Assembly: GCA_029257435.1 (NCBI GenBank) | Contig: JARIBI010000058.1 | Coordinates: 1 to 64,000 of the forward strand | Length of the DNA stretch: 64,000 nucleotides | Direction: 5' to 3' | DNA from: Sporosarcina sp. | Lineage (GTDB): Bacteria; Bacillota; Bacilli; Bacillales_A; Planococcaceae | The notes under the pieces: model-generated | What the model saw: only the letters and a program-made list of their open reading frames with translations | Databases searched by the model: none | Told to the model about the DNA's origin: nothing | In this document: in pieces, positions 9,345-17,300 of the stretch | Layout: each line of letters starts with the position of its first letter | Position numbering within the stretch: position 1 is the stretch's first letter | Translations under genes and position numbers: made by a program

Positions 9345-9551
9345 TGATTAGCTTCCTCCTTAAGTAGACAGACAATCGATTGCTATTCGTTTACAATCAT
9401 AGAACAAAAGGAAGTCGGTTGCAATGGCAACATTGTGTCTGGAGCCGGATTTGGGGAACGGGTTAGAAATGGGTGACTTATTCATCTGATGTTGATTACA
9501 ATAGAGGCAGAGAATTATATGCAGGTTGATTGGATGAGGGGGTGGAAAATA

Positions 9552-10631
9552 ATGAAACGATTAATAAATCGATTATGGAAAGTGCTTGTATTATTCTTAC
9601 TCATCCTTTTGGGTTTTTACTTTTGGGACGATGGATTTAAGGAAAATGAGCCTTTAGAGTCGCCTGTACAACCCGGAACTGCGATTAGCGGGGGCGAGAC
9701 CTTTGAACAGCAAGGGATTAGTAATGCAAAACGTCCTGAAAAAGGAATATCGACGATAGTTGGCCAAACTTCAAAAGAATTGATTACTCAATATGGAGAA
9801 CCGGATCGAAAAGATCTTTCGGTATTTGGCTTTGAATGGTGGATATATAACGCGAATCCTATGATGATGGCTGGGGTCTCAGAGGGTAAAGTAAATCAAA
9901 TCTACAGTGCGGATCTGGATGCAGATGTTTATCCGTATGTAAATGGGCAAAGCAGTGAGGATATCTATCGAAGTACCATCATTGAATCGGAATTGGAAGT
10001 AGTGGTTGGAGAAAACCAGTATACATTTGTCCTAAATGGGGATGACATCAAAAACAAGATGCTGATTCAATCAGAAGGCCTGTTCACACAACTATATATT
10101 GATGAAAAGGGTGAAGAATTGGAAGGTGTTCGGTTCATTGATCCGGTGACACTTGTCATGCAGCAGCCCTATGACCTTTTCTACAAAGGAGAGCTTGTAG
10201 AAGTGAAGAAGCCTTCATCTGAAGATCAGATGGCTGTAGATCGGGCACTGGAACGTCAAATTTTAGACATCACCAATGTTTATCGGACGAATCATGATGT
10301 AGGCAAGTTGAAACGGGACTACCAGCTTCAACTGGTTGCGCGCGAACATAGTAAAGAAATGGCGTTGCAAAATTACTTTTCCCAAGATTCACCGACGTCT
10401 GGCACACTTGCCAATCGTTTGAAACTTGCTGGAATCGATGTTAAAAAAGCAGGAGAAAATATTGCGTTGAACTATACAGACGCGATTGAAGCAGTTCATG
10501 GATGGTTAAATTCTCCTGCACACCAGGAAGTGTTGCTGGATAAAAACTTTACTCATATTGGTACTGGCGTTTATGGAAACTATTATACGCAAAATTTAAT
10601 TCAGGAAGTCGAGAGACCAGCGCGTCAATAA
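9552..10631 (+). CDS. ylbC: CAP-domain protein, YlbC-like
   Basis: Membrane-anchored or secreted protein of 359 residues. An N-terminal hydrophobic anchor (about 8-25) is followed by a CAP-associated N-terminal domain containing the repeated theme GQTSKELITQYGEPDRKDLS (about 70-89) and a C-terminal CAP/SCP domain with ITNVYRTNHD, AREHSKEMA, NYFSQDSP, GENIA and GWLNSPAHQ. The HxxE-type CAP residues are visible. This matches YlbC of B. subtilis in domain order and neighbourhood; the function is unknown. I chose ATG 9552 because GAGGGGGTGG precedes it, rather than the longer ORF start. Confidence 0.82.
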   Translation: MKRLINRLWKVLVLFLLILLGFYFWDDGFKENEPLESPVQPGTAISGGETFEQQGISNAKRPEKGISTIVGQTSKELITQYGEPDRKDLSVFGFEWWIYNANPMMMAGVSEGKVNQIYSADLDADVYPYVNGQSSEDIYRSTIIESELEVVVGENQYTFVLNGDDIKNKMLIQSEGLFTQLYIDEKGEELEGVRFIDPVTLVMQQPYDLFYKGELVEVKKPSSEDQMAVDRALERQILDITNVYRTNHDVGKLKRDYQLQLVAREHSKEMALQNYFSQDSPTSGTLANRLKLAGIDVKKAGENIALNYTDAIEAVHGWLNSPAHQEVLLDKNFTHIGTGVYGNYYTQNLIQEVERPARQ

Positions 10632-10636
10632 AACAA

Positions 10637-11377
10637 CTATAAAGAGTGCGGAACAATCCACGTCCCTTCTTCAGCTGCAGCAATTCCTCTAACACAGAGA
10701 GGGATTGCTGTTTTTTTTGCATAAAGAGCTGCGCGTTTTTGTATGACAGGTCTCTCACAGTCGAGTAAAGGAATGAATTCATCGATCGTCAGTGAATCAA
10801 ATTTTTTTGCTTCTCTATGAATATGCGGATCAGCAGACATTACACCTGGCACATCTTTGAAAAATTCAACATGGGAGGCATTTAAGCTGCTGCCTAGCGC
10901 AATGGCTGTCAAATCACTGCCGCCACGACCCAGTGTCATGTAATCGCCGGCTGTATTCATTCCTTGAAATCCCGGTATTATTAAACACTTGTGATCTTGT
11001 AAGGTCCGTTCGATATGGCTTGTCTCGATTGTCTCGATTATTGCGTTACCAAAGGAACCAATCGTTCTGATACCTGAATTCATACTGTGCATCACCCTGT
11101 TAGGGATCCCTGCTTCCTCCAATTCAGCACTAAGTACTGCAGAAGCAATCAGTTCTCCGCATGAAGCAGCCAGGTCCCATGAAGCTGAAGAGAACTTCAA
11201 TGACGGTGTTATCGAGAGCAGCCGATCTGTGGAATACGGACTTTCCTGACGTCCGATTGCAGAAACGACAACAATAACTTCATCATGTGATTTCAAACCT
11301 TCTTGAATCCGGTGAATACATAAACGGCGCATTTCACGATTTTTCATCGCTGCGCCACCAAACTTTTGGATGATCAT
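10637..11377 (-). CDS. Stand-alone aspartokinase-like catalytic domain (no ACT domain)
   Basis: Amino-acid kinase family protein of 246 residues. The aspartokinase signatures are present: IIQKFGGAAM at the N-terminus (canonical KFGGTSV is altered), VVVSAIGR (about 38), the Gly-rich active-site motif TLGRGGSDLTAIAL (about 149-162) and DVPGVMSADPH (about 174). The protein ends where regulatory ACT domains normally begin, so it is about half the usual length and should lack lysine or threonine feedback. The start at 11377 follows GGGAG; the longer ORF start is poorly supported. It is divergent from murE. It could be a specialised aspartokinase for DAP supply or a relative with another acid substrate. 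Confidence 0.72.
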   Translation of the reverse strand: MIIQKFGGAAMKNREMRRLCIHRIQEGLKSHDEVIVVVSAIGRQESPYSTDRLLSITPSLKFSSASWDLAASCGELIASAVLSAELEEAGIPNRVMHSMNSGIRTIGSFGNAIIETIETSHIERTLQDHKCLIIPGFQGMNTAGDYMTLGRGGSDLTAIALGSSLNASHVEFFKDVPGVMSADPHIHREAKKFDSLTIDEFIPLLDCERPVIQKRAALYAKKTAIPLCVRGIAAAEEGTWIVPHSL

Positions 11378-11398
11378 CTCGTCTCCCAACTTTCTTCG

Positions 11399-11427
11399 TG
11401 ACATTTACCCGATGCTTTTCATACTCT
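11399..11427 (+). promoter_or_regulatory. Candidate murE promoter, sigma-E-like or sigma-A-like
   Basis: TGACATT, a 14-bp spacer and CATACTCT (11420-11427) resemble the sigma-E pattern KMATATT-N14-CATACAHT at 5 of 7 and 7 of 8 positions. The same bases can be read as a weak sigma-A promoter, GTGACA-16-CATACT. The start codon of murE lies about 60 bp downstream. Judged by eye only. Confidence 0.4.
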
Positions 11428-11489
11428 GTGGTAGGTTCACTCTTACTATATTCCCTCGCAAGAAAAACGTTCGGGAAGGAGATGCTGAT

Positions 11490-12920
11490 TTGCATCTGAT
11501 TGAATTATTAAAGGATTGGCCGTGCACAATCCGCGGGAACTGGCGTGACGTTACGATTGACTCAGTTACAGAGCACCCGAACCGTCTTAAGAAGAATTGC
11601 TTATTTATCGCTAGAAAAGGGGCACATCATGATGGAATCGAGTCCATTGAAGAGGCCCTTGATAAAGGAGCGGCTGCAATTGTGATTGACCGCTCTGTCT
11701 CAGAGAGTACTCTGTCAAAATGGAGTCTTCGAGGGGCTGCCGTTGTGACTGTACCCGACTGTAAAAAGTTCTTATCTTTCAGCAGTGCGCAATTATCAGG
11801 ATTCCCCTCTGAAGAGCTAACGGTACTTGCGGTGACAGGTACGAATGGAAAAACTACGGTGACGCATTTTATCGGTCAGCTGCTTTCACAATTTGGAATA
11901 AAGACCGCTGTGGTGGGGACGACAGGTTGTTATATAGACGGGGAGAAAGTGGATGAAGAAATCCCTTCTCTGACAACACCGACTGCTGAATATCTGCATC
12001 CATTGTTAAGAAGATGCATAGATCGGGGAGTGACTCACGTTGCAATAGAGGCTTCTTCGCTCGGGTTGGAAATGGAAAGGCTTGCTCATTGCCGTGTGTC
12101 AGTCGGGGTTTTCTTAAATATTGGAACTGATCATTTCGAAGAGCATGGCGGACGTGAAAACTATATTAAGGCAAAGAAAAAGCTGTGTTCATTGTCAGAG
12201 CAAATTGTTGTGAATTGTGAAGACACGGAGTGTATGAGAATTGTAAAAGATATAGAACCGCCGATACACTTGTTTGGCAGAAACGTGGCGGGAGGCTGTA
12301 TGCCTTCTGAGGAGTTAATCGGTTCGCTGCCTCCCGGAGAACATAATCGGTTGAATGCGATGGCTGCTGCATCTGTTGTCAAATTGCTTGGGTTTCCTGA
12401 AAGAGAAATTTTCAGTGCGTTTCGTCTGTTGACCCTCCCCGAAGGCCGCATGCAGCTTGTAGAGCATGAAGGCAGAAGGGTTTTTATCGATTATGCTCAT
12501 ACACCTGACGCTTTATCAGCCGCATTGCAGGCTGTAACAAGTTTGAATCCTAGGAAACTCATATGTGTATTTGGGTGCGGGGGAGATCGAGATAAGGAAA
12601 AGCGGCCGGTCATGGGGGGAATTGCGGAAAGTTACTGTGATACGATCGTACTCACATCAGATAATCCTCGCAGTGAACCCCCATTAGCAATCGTTCAGCA
12701 CATTTTAACAGGCACCAAAAATCCAGCATCGATATCCGTGATTATGGACAGGAAAAGTGCTATCCATCAAGCGATATCAGCTAGTAAACCAAATGATATT
12801 GTTCTTATCGCTGGAAAAGGCCACGAAACGTCACAAATCATTGGCACTCATGAAATTAGAATGTCTGATCTTGCAGAGGCGATGATAGCCCTTAATCAGT
12901 TGAAAACGCTTTTAGAATGA
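11490..12920 (+). CDS. murE: UDP-MurNAc-tripeptide synthetase MurE, meso-DAP-type motif
   Basis: Mur ligase that adds the third stem-peptide residue to UDP-MurNAc-L-Ala-D-Glu. The 476 residues show the ATP loop VTGTNGKTTVTH (about 114-125), the carbamylated-lysine region GGRENYIKAKKKL (about 219-231), GGDRDKEKR (about 366), the substrate motif TSDNPRSEPP (about 389-398) and AGKGHE (about 444). DNPR is the meso-diaminopimelate signature; lysine-adding enzymes such as that of S. aureus have DNPA. The start is TTG at 11490 with GGAAGGAG eight bases upstream; the ORF's 40 extra N-terminal residues look untranslated. Unusually, it lies outside the dcw cluster, which has no murE here. The gene may be the spore-cortex enzyme. 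Confidence 0.9.
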   Translation: MHLIELLKDWPCTIRGNWRDVTIDSVTEHPNRLKKNCLFIARKGAHHDGIESIEEALDKGAAAIVIDRSVSESTLSKWSLRGAAVVTVPDCKKFLSFSSAQLSGFPSEELTVLAVTGTNGKTTVTHFIGQLLSQFGIKTAVVGTTGCYIDGEKVDEEIPSLTTPTAEYLHPLLRRCIDRGVTHVAIEASSLGLEMERLAHCRVSVGVFLNIGTDHFEEHGGRENYIKAKKKLCSLSEQIVVNCEDTECMRIVKDIEPPIHLFGRNVAGGCMPSEELIGSLPPGEHNRLNAMAAASVVKLLGFPEREIFSAFRLLTLPEGRMQLVEHEGRRVFIDYAHTPDALSAALQAVTSLNPRKLICVFGCGGDRDKEKRPVMGGIAESYCDTIVLTSDNPRSEPPLAIVQHILTGTKNPASISVIMDRKSAIHQAISASKPNDIVLIAGKGHETSQIIGTHEIRMSDLAEAMIALNQLKTLLE

Positions 12921-12981
12921 AGAAGTAATGCGTACACTCCCTCTATTTGGTATAATGAAGAAGAATGGAGGGAAATCACTT

Positions 12982-13425
12982 ATGATGATGACCGACGAAT
13001 GGCTTGCCATCATCGAGCAAACAGACGAATTGGCAGATATGATTTTAACATCCGATGTATTAGTTGAGTACCGCTCCGCTCATCAGGCAGTATACGGTGA
13101 TCCGGATTTAGTGAAAAAAATCCGAAACTTCTCTGAAATGAAGGACCGTTATGAAGAGGTGCAGCGATTCGGAAGATACCATCCGGATTATAATATAGTA
13201 ATGAAATCGATCCGACTCGATAAACGGGCGTTAGATATGAATGAGAAGGTTGCAGCGTTAAGACTTGCGGAGAACGATGTCCAATATATGCTAGATGAAA
13301 TAAGTGCAGGGATTGCACACTCTGTATCTGAATCGGTGAAGTTACCGACAGATAACACGTTTGTAACGGATTCTTCTTGCGGAGGCAGCTGCGGAACTGG
13401 CGGCGGCTGCTCGTGCTCAGCATAA
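12982..13425 (+). CDS. ricF: RicF/YlbF, regulator of RNase Y (Y-complex)
   Basis: YlbF/YmcA family protein that with RicA and RicT forms the Fe-S-binding Y-complex modulating RNase Y, competence, biofilm and sporulation in B. subtilis. The 147 residues are mostly helical, with the conserved stretch VQRFGRYHPDYN (about 56-67), and end in a cysteine-rich tail CGGSCGTGGGCSC typical of RicF and able to bind an Fe-S cluster. I chose ATG 12982 after GGAGGG; three ATG codons occur in a row there. It follows murE by about 60 bp and ends at a strong terminator. Confidence 0.92.
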   Translation: MMMTDEWLAIIEQTDELADMILTSDVLVEYRSAHQAVYGDPDLVKKIRNFSEMKDRYEEVQRFGRYHPDYNIVMKSIRLDKRALDMNEKVAALRLAENDVQYMLDEISAGIAHSVSESVKLPTDNTFVTDSSCGGSCGTGGGCSCSA

Positions 13426-13433
13426 TTTGAATA

Positions 13434-13479
13434 GAACACTAAAAGCGGATGGCTCTTCAGCCATCCGCTTTTAGTGTTC
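13434..13479. terminator. Long bidirectional terminator between ricF and the GDPD gene
   Basis: A perfect 21-bp stem with a CTTC loop: GAACACTAAAAGCGGATGGCT and its complement. The right arm overlaps the last codons of the convergent GDPD gene. A and T runs within the arms allow action on both strands. Confidence 0.8.
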
Positions 13480-14250
13480 CAGTAACATATCCAGTTGTAC
13501 CATTGTTGATTTTGGAGAATCTGTTATAAATCCTGAAATACCGGAATTCACTAGTTTGATAACGTCATCGGCCTCGTAATTTTCCACATATACAGTGATG
13601 TTGAGTTTATTTAAAAATTGTATGAATCCCTCACTTGCAGGCTGAAATGGCCCAATCTTACCGGCTAAAACAAAAAGATCCGTACGAGGGTGATAAAGAT
13701 GACCGAAACGACTCGTATAAGCAGCATACGCTTGCTTCAGTTCGGTTATGCCTGCTCCTGCTGCAGCCTTATGCTGGGTATACAAGTTGAAACGATCTAC
13801 TTGCTCGTCATAATGACTGAGGACAGCGACTTGTTCTTGCGCTCCGCATTCTTCTAGCAGTTTCCATAACTTCGAAGGCATCAAACTGCCTTCGTATGTA
13901 TCGGGAGAATCAGCTATACGAATGATGAAAAGCAAATGCGGATATTGGGTAATCATATCTTTCAGTAAGCAATGGGAGGATTCAGGATGCTCATTGTTCA
14001 CAAGAATGATTTCTTCATGGACTGTCAATTTAACATCCATCGCAAATCCGTGAACGCCAAGGGAAGCGGCTTCAGCGGCTTGCTGCTCACTAGTTGCAGT
14101 GTCGGTTAATTGTTGAATAACAACCGGCCCTTCAAATTGAAGCGCTTTTTTTCCAGGTCTCGCGTTTGGACGGATCATTGCTTTTGAAGCGGCCCAGGCA
14201 GCTGCGCCTGCTGCACCGACTGAAAGGGCAACTTTAGTTTTTCTTCCCAT
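13471..14250 (-). CDS. Degenerate glycerophosphodiester phosphodiesterase-like protein
   Basis: GDPD-fold protein of 259 residues with an N-terminal hydrophobic segment (about 6-20). The barrel landmarks are recognisable, but active-site residues are replaced: the usual HRG reads IQQL (about 41), ELDV reads AMDV (about 67) and the second His-Asp reads VNNE (about 80). The C-terminal SGISGFITDSP matches the usual G-V-D-G-I-ITD-P end. It is therefore probably not a normal metal-dependent phosphodiesterase, though it keeps an intact frame. The start is ATG 14250, eight bases after AAGGAGG. Substrate and function are unknown. Confidence 0.68.
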   Translation of the reverse strand: MGRKTKVALSVGAAGAAAWAASKAMIRPNARPGKKALQFEGPVVIQQLTDTATSEQQAAEAASLGVHGFAMDVKLTVHEEIILVNNEHPESSHCLLKDMITQYPHLLFIIRIADSPDTYEGSLMPSKLWKLLEECGAQEQVAVLSHYDEQVDRFNLYTQHKAAAGAGITELKQAYAAYTSRFGHLYHPRTDLFVLAGKIGPFQPASEGFIQFLNKLNITVYVENYEADDVIKLVNSGISGFITDSPKSTMVQLDMLLEH

Positions 14251-14378
14251 GTCTAATTCCTCCTTGTTTTGCAACTGGTAAGTTCATTATAAGACAAATT
14301 GGACAAACTGTCAGTAAAGTCTGGTTGCGGCTTTTTTCAAACCTATGGTATTGTTAGGGGAAGAAAAGAGGGATACTA

Positions 14379-14651
14379 TTGGTTGATCGTCAAGGAGTTA
14401 TCATTTATCTCCACCACTTGAAACAGGCGAAATCGTTCCGTAAATACGGACACGTTCACTATATATCACGACGCATGAAATACGTTGTCCTCTATTGCAG
14501 TCAAGACGATGTCGAGGACGTTATTCGTAAAGTCGAGAAGCTCTCGTCAGTGAAGAAAGCAATTCCTTCTTACAGACCGTTTGTGAGCACAGAATACGAA
14601 AATGCACGCCCTGACAAAGCCAAGGAATACGATTACAAAACAGGTTTGTAA
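14379..14651 (+). CDS. ylbG: UPF0298 family protein YlbG
   Basis: A 90-residue protein of family UPF0298, like YlbG of B. subtilis; function unknown. The conserved central motif RYGHV-like segment reads KYGHVHYISRRMKYVVLYC (about 22-40). It starts with TTG at 14379 behind AGAGGGA; no ATG or GTG is available. Its position between ricF and rsmD follows the B. subtilis order apart from the inserted GDPD gene. Confidence 0.85.
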   Translation: MVDRQGVIIYLHHLKQAKSFRKYGHVHYISRRMKYVVLYCSQDDVEDVIRKVEKLSSVKKAIPSYRPFVSTEYENARPDKAKEYDYKTGL

Positions 14652-14653
14652 GG

Positions 14654-15049
14654 TCAGTCTAGAGGCGGCAGCAAGTGATTAAGCCGTAAAACGCCAGTTA
14701 CGTATTGGAAAAATAATTTGGTTTCCGGAAACTCAGAGGAATGTTTAAGTTCAACCGGGACGGGCTTGCTGCCAACTGAAGCAGCGGCTTCTTCAAACAC
14801 GAGTTGACGTTTAGAAACTTTCCCCTCTTTTGAAGGAATCCCTTCGCGGCAAATATAGATTGGGTAAAAGCCTCCTTCACCAGCGGGCGAGAACGAAGCT
14901 GCTAAAGAAATGGATGGTTTCCCGTCTTTCGTTGTGGCTTTAAATAAGAAAGTTCTTTCAAGTCTGTCTGCGTTCGTTGTTATTAGTTCACATAGTTCAT
15001 AAATATCCGAGTACCCTTCACCGAGTTCGATAAATCGCTGCTGTCGCAT
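14654..15049 (-). CDS. Conserved Bacillales protein of unknown function (possibly DUF7147)
   Basis: A 131-residue soluble protein. It begins with a conserved-looking stretch, RFIELGEGYSDIYELCELI, and contains FYPIYICREGIP (about 62-73) and a C-terminal LRLNHLLPPLD. I recall similar proteins in Bacillales now labelled DUF7147 and sometimes misnamed methylthioribose kinase, but that is from memory. ATG 15049 was chosen over an upstream GTG that sits too close to the AAAGG site. It is convergent with ylbG with only two bases between the stops. Function cannot be given. Confidence 0.62.
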   Translation of the reverse strand: MRQQRFIELGEGYSDIYELCELITTNADRLERTFLFKATTKDGKPSISLAASFSPAGEGGFYPIYICREGIPSKEGKVSKRQLVFEEAAASVGSKPVPVELKHSSEFPETKLFFQYVTGVLRLNHLLPPLD

Positions 15050-15150
15050 ATGGGATGCACACACCTTTCAAAAAAGTATCTTTCCCATCATAGCACGCTG
15101 TGGGATTCTTTGCAGATCGGCTGTCGGGGGAATCATAAAGGAGTTGCCAC

Positions 15151-15699
15151 ATGAGAGTGATCGCTGGAACAAGAAGGGGAATCCCTTTAAAATCAATTAC
15201 GGGCACAGATACAAGACCCACATCAGACAAAGTAAAAGAAGCATTGTTCAGTAAAATCGGTCCGTTTTTTAACGGTGGCATTGCGGTGGAGTTGTTTGGC
15301 GGAAGTGGCTCCTTAACTTTGGAAGCGCTCTCGCGCGGTTCGGATAGCGCCTGGATTTTTGAAAAAAATCCTAAAGCATGCGCGGTCATTAAGTCCAATG
15401 CAGAAAAATGCAAATTTACGGAGGAACTTCATATCATTCGAGGTGACGCGAGGTCGGCGGCTGCAAAACTTGCCAAAGAAGGCGTTAGAGCCAATCTGTT
15501 ATTTTTAGATCCCCCTTATGCAAAAGAAGAGTTTTACAATCTCGCTTCTCAGTTTGTTGATCAAGGCCTGCTGGCAGAACATGCAATTATTGTATGCGAG
15601 CACGAAAAGCAATTGAAACTTCCGTCTGCCTATGGTCCATATGAGTCTGTTGGAACTACGGTATACGGTGGCAGCGCGATTACAATTTATAAGAAATGA
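15151..15699 (+). CDS. rsmD: 16S rRNA (guanine(966)-N(2))-methyltransferase RsmD
   Basis: SAM-dependent methyltransferase for G966 of 16S rRNA. The 182 residues carry the SAM-binding VELFGGSGSLTLEAL (about 48-62) and the catalytic DPPY in FLDPPYAKEEF (about 118-128). ATG follows AAAGGAG. It lies nine bases before coaD, the conserved ylbH-ylbI pair of Bacillales. Confidence 0.95.
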   Translation: MRVIAGTRRGIPLKSITGTDTRPTSDKVKEALFSKIGPFFNGGIAVELFGGSGSLTLEALSRGSDSAWIFEKNPKACAVIKSNAEKCKFTEELHIIRGDARSAAAKLAKEGVRANLLFLDPPYAKEEFYNLASQFVDQGLLAEHAIIVCEHEKQLKLPSAYGPYESVGTTVYGGSAITIYKK

Positions 15700-16188
<489 letters not shown>

Positions 16189-16192
16189 TCTC

Positions 16193-16236
16193 AAAACAAT
16201 GGGACGGCAGTTTAGTTGCCTCCCATTGTTTTTTGC
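16193..16236. terminator. Terminator between coaD and ylbJ
   Basis: AAAACAATGGGA (16193-16204) pairs with TCCCATTGTTTT (16221-16232), extended by inner GGCA/TGCC, then a T run. The flanking A and T runs make it usable by both convergent genes. Confidence 0.82.
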
Positions 16237-16250
16237 TTTCTCTAAGATCC

Positions 16251-17141
16251 TCATAAAAGCATATAAAGAAACACTGGAACTGCCAGCACACTCCAGATGC
16301 GGCCGATAACGTAAGGTTTAAGCGACAGCTCGGCTGAGCGTGCAATCACGAAAACCTGCATGTGAATACTTAAGCCGTTGATGGAAAGAATGGCTGCAAT
16401 CAAGTAAGGGAAAATTGCAGATCCGTAAAAATGCTGCGTGGCTGATTGAACTCCTGATGTCATTTCAAAGAATGCCAGCACTGCTGTTTTTACAATCCCC
16501 ATTTCGACCGATGCAGCGGCTTGAATAACTGTCGTCAGCACGCTGCCAAGCGAAGAAAAAAATACGACAGTTGTAGCGACTAAAATGATGATGGAAGAGC
16601 TTTCTTTAAAAGCATCCAGTAATGGAGCTGAACTTGGCGGTGGTAACGGTAAATTACCAATGACTTCAAGCTGCGAACGTTTAGATGCCATTAACAGAAG
16701 AACGAATAAGAAAAATAGAATATTAGCGACGTGAATCGCAATGAGTAGCTTCCATCCTGCCATTGAATTGCCGAATAGCTCCAATCCTACATATCCGACG
16801 ATGAACATTGGACCGGGTGCGTGACAAGCTGCAAGAAGCAGGCTGCTTTCATACGCGGAAAGTTGTCCGGTCCGCTTCATTTCACTCACCGTAACTGCGC
16901 CAACGGGAAACCCTCCAAAAGATCCAAGTGTGTATGCCTTTAGATAACGCATCCACGCAGGTGAAGAATTTTTGGAAGCGGGTAATTTTAAGAGCCATTG
17001 GGTTAGAATGATGTAAGGAAGTAAATAGGGAAGCAAGGCTTGCACAAACAATTTCACACCTGTCTCAGCTCCATCATGAGCAATTCCAGGCTGTAAAATG
17101 AATAACGCAATGAGCGCCCAAATCATAATGACGTTGATCAT
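16251..17141 (-). CDS. ylbJ: Sporulation integral membrane protein YlbJ
   Basis: Nucleoside-recognition-domain membrane protein related to B. subtilis YlbJ, a sporulation protein needed for normal spore cortex. The frame from ATG 17141 gives 296 residues with about eight hydrophobic segments and the conserved LGSFGGFPVGA (about 71-81) and ACHAPGPMFIVGYVG (about 103-117). It is shorter than the roughly 400 residues of B. subtilis. The start is uncertain: the best ribosome site (GAAAGGAG) serves a GTG at 17176 in another frame, whose 12-codon ORF ends in an ATGA overlap with ATG 17141. Confidence 0.83.
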   Translation of the reverse strand: MINVIMIWALIALFILQPGIAHDGAETGVKLFVQALLPYLLPYIILTQWLLKLPASKNSSPAWMRYLKAYTLGSFGGFPVGAVTVSEMKRTGQLSAYESSLLLAACHAPGPMFIVGYVGLELFGNSMAGWKLLIAIHVANILFFLFVLLLMASKRSQLEVIGNLPLPPPSSAPLLDAFKESSSIIILVATTVVFFSSLGSVLTTVIQAAASVEMGIVKTAVLAFFEMTSGVQSATQHFYGSAIFPYLIAAILSINGLSIHMQVFVIARSAELSLKPYVIGRIWSVLAVPVFLYMLL

Positions 17142-17176
17142 GCTTCTCTTGCAAGTGCAGACAGCTTTGTATTCAC
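17138..17176 (-). other. Putative 12-codon leader ORF coupled to ylbJ
   Basis: GTG at 17176 lies eight bases after AAAGGAG and opens MNTKLSALAREA followed by TGA. The stop overlaps the ylbJ ATG as ATGA. It may be a leader peptide feeding ribosomes to ylbJ, or the true ylbJ N-terminus separated by a frameshift. Nothing beyond this geometry supports translation. Confidence 0.35.
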
Positions 17177-17300
17177 TCTTGCGGCTCCTTTCTCTATTGT
17201 GTGAGAAGCTCAAACAAAAAACATTGTGCCGCTCATTTTTCAGATGGTACACTTAACCATATGTAAATTAGGTACAGGCTATTAATGGAGGTGCAGGAAA

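Noticed and set aside
11370-11489. 40-residue N-terminal extension of MurE in the ORF track
   Set aside because: It overlaps the aspartokinase start and the candidate promoter, and a well-placed ribosome site precedes TTG 11490.
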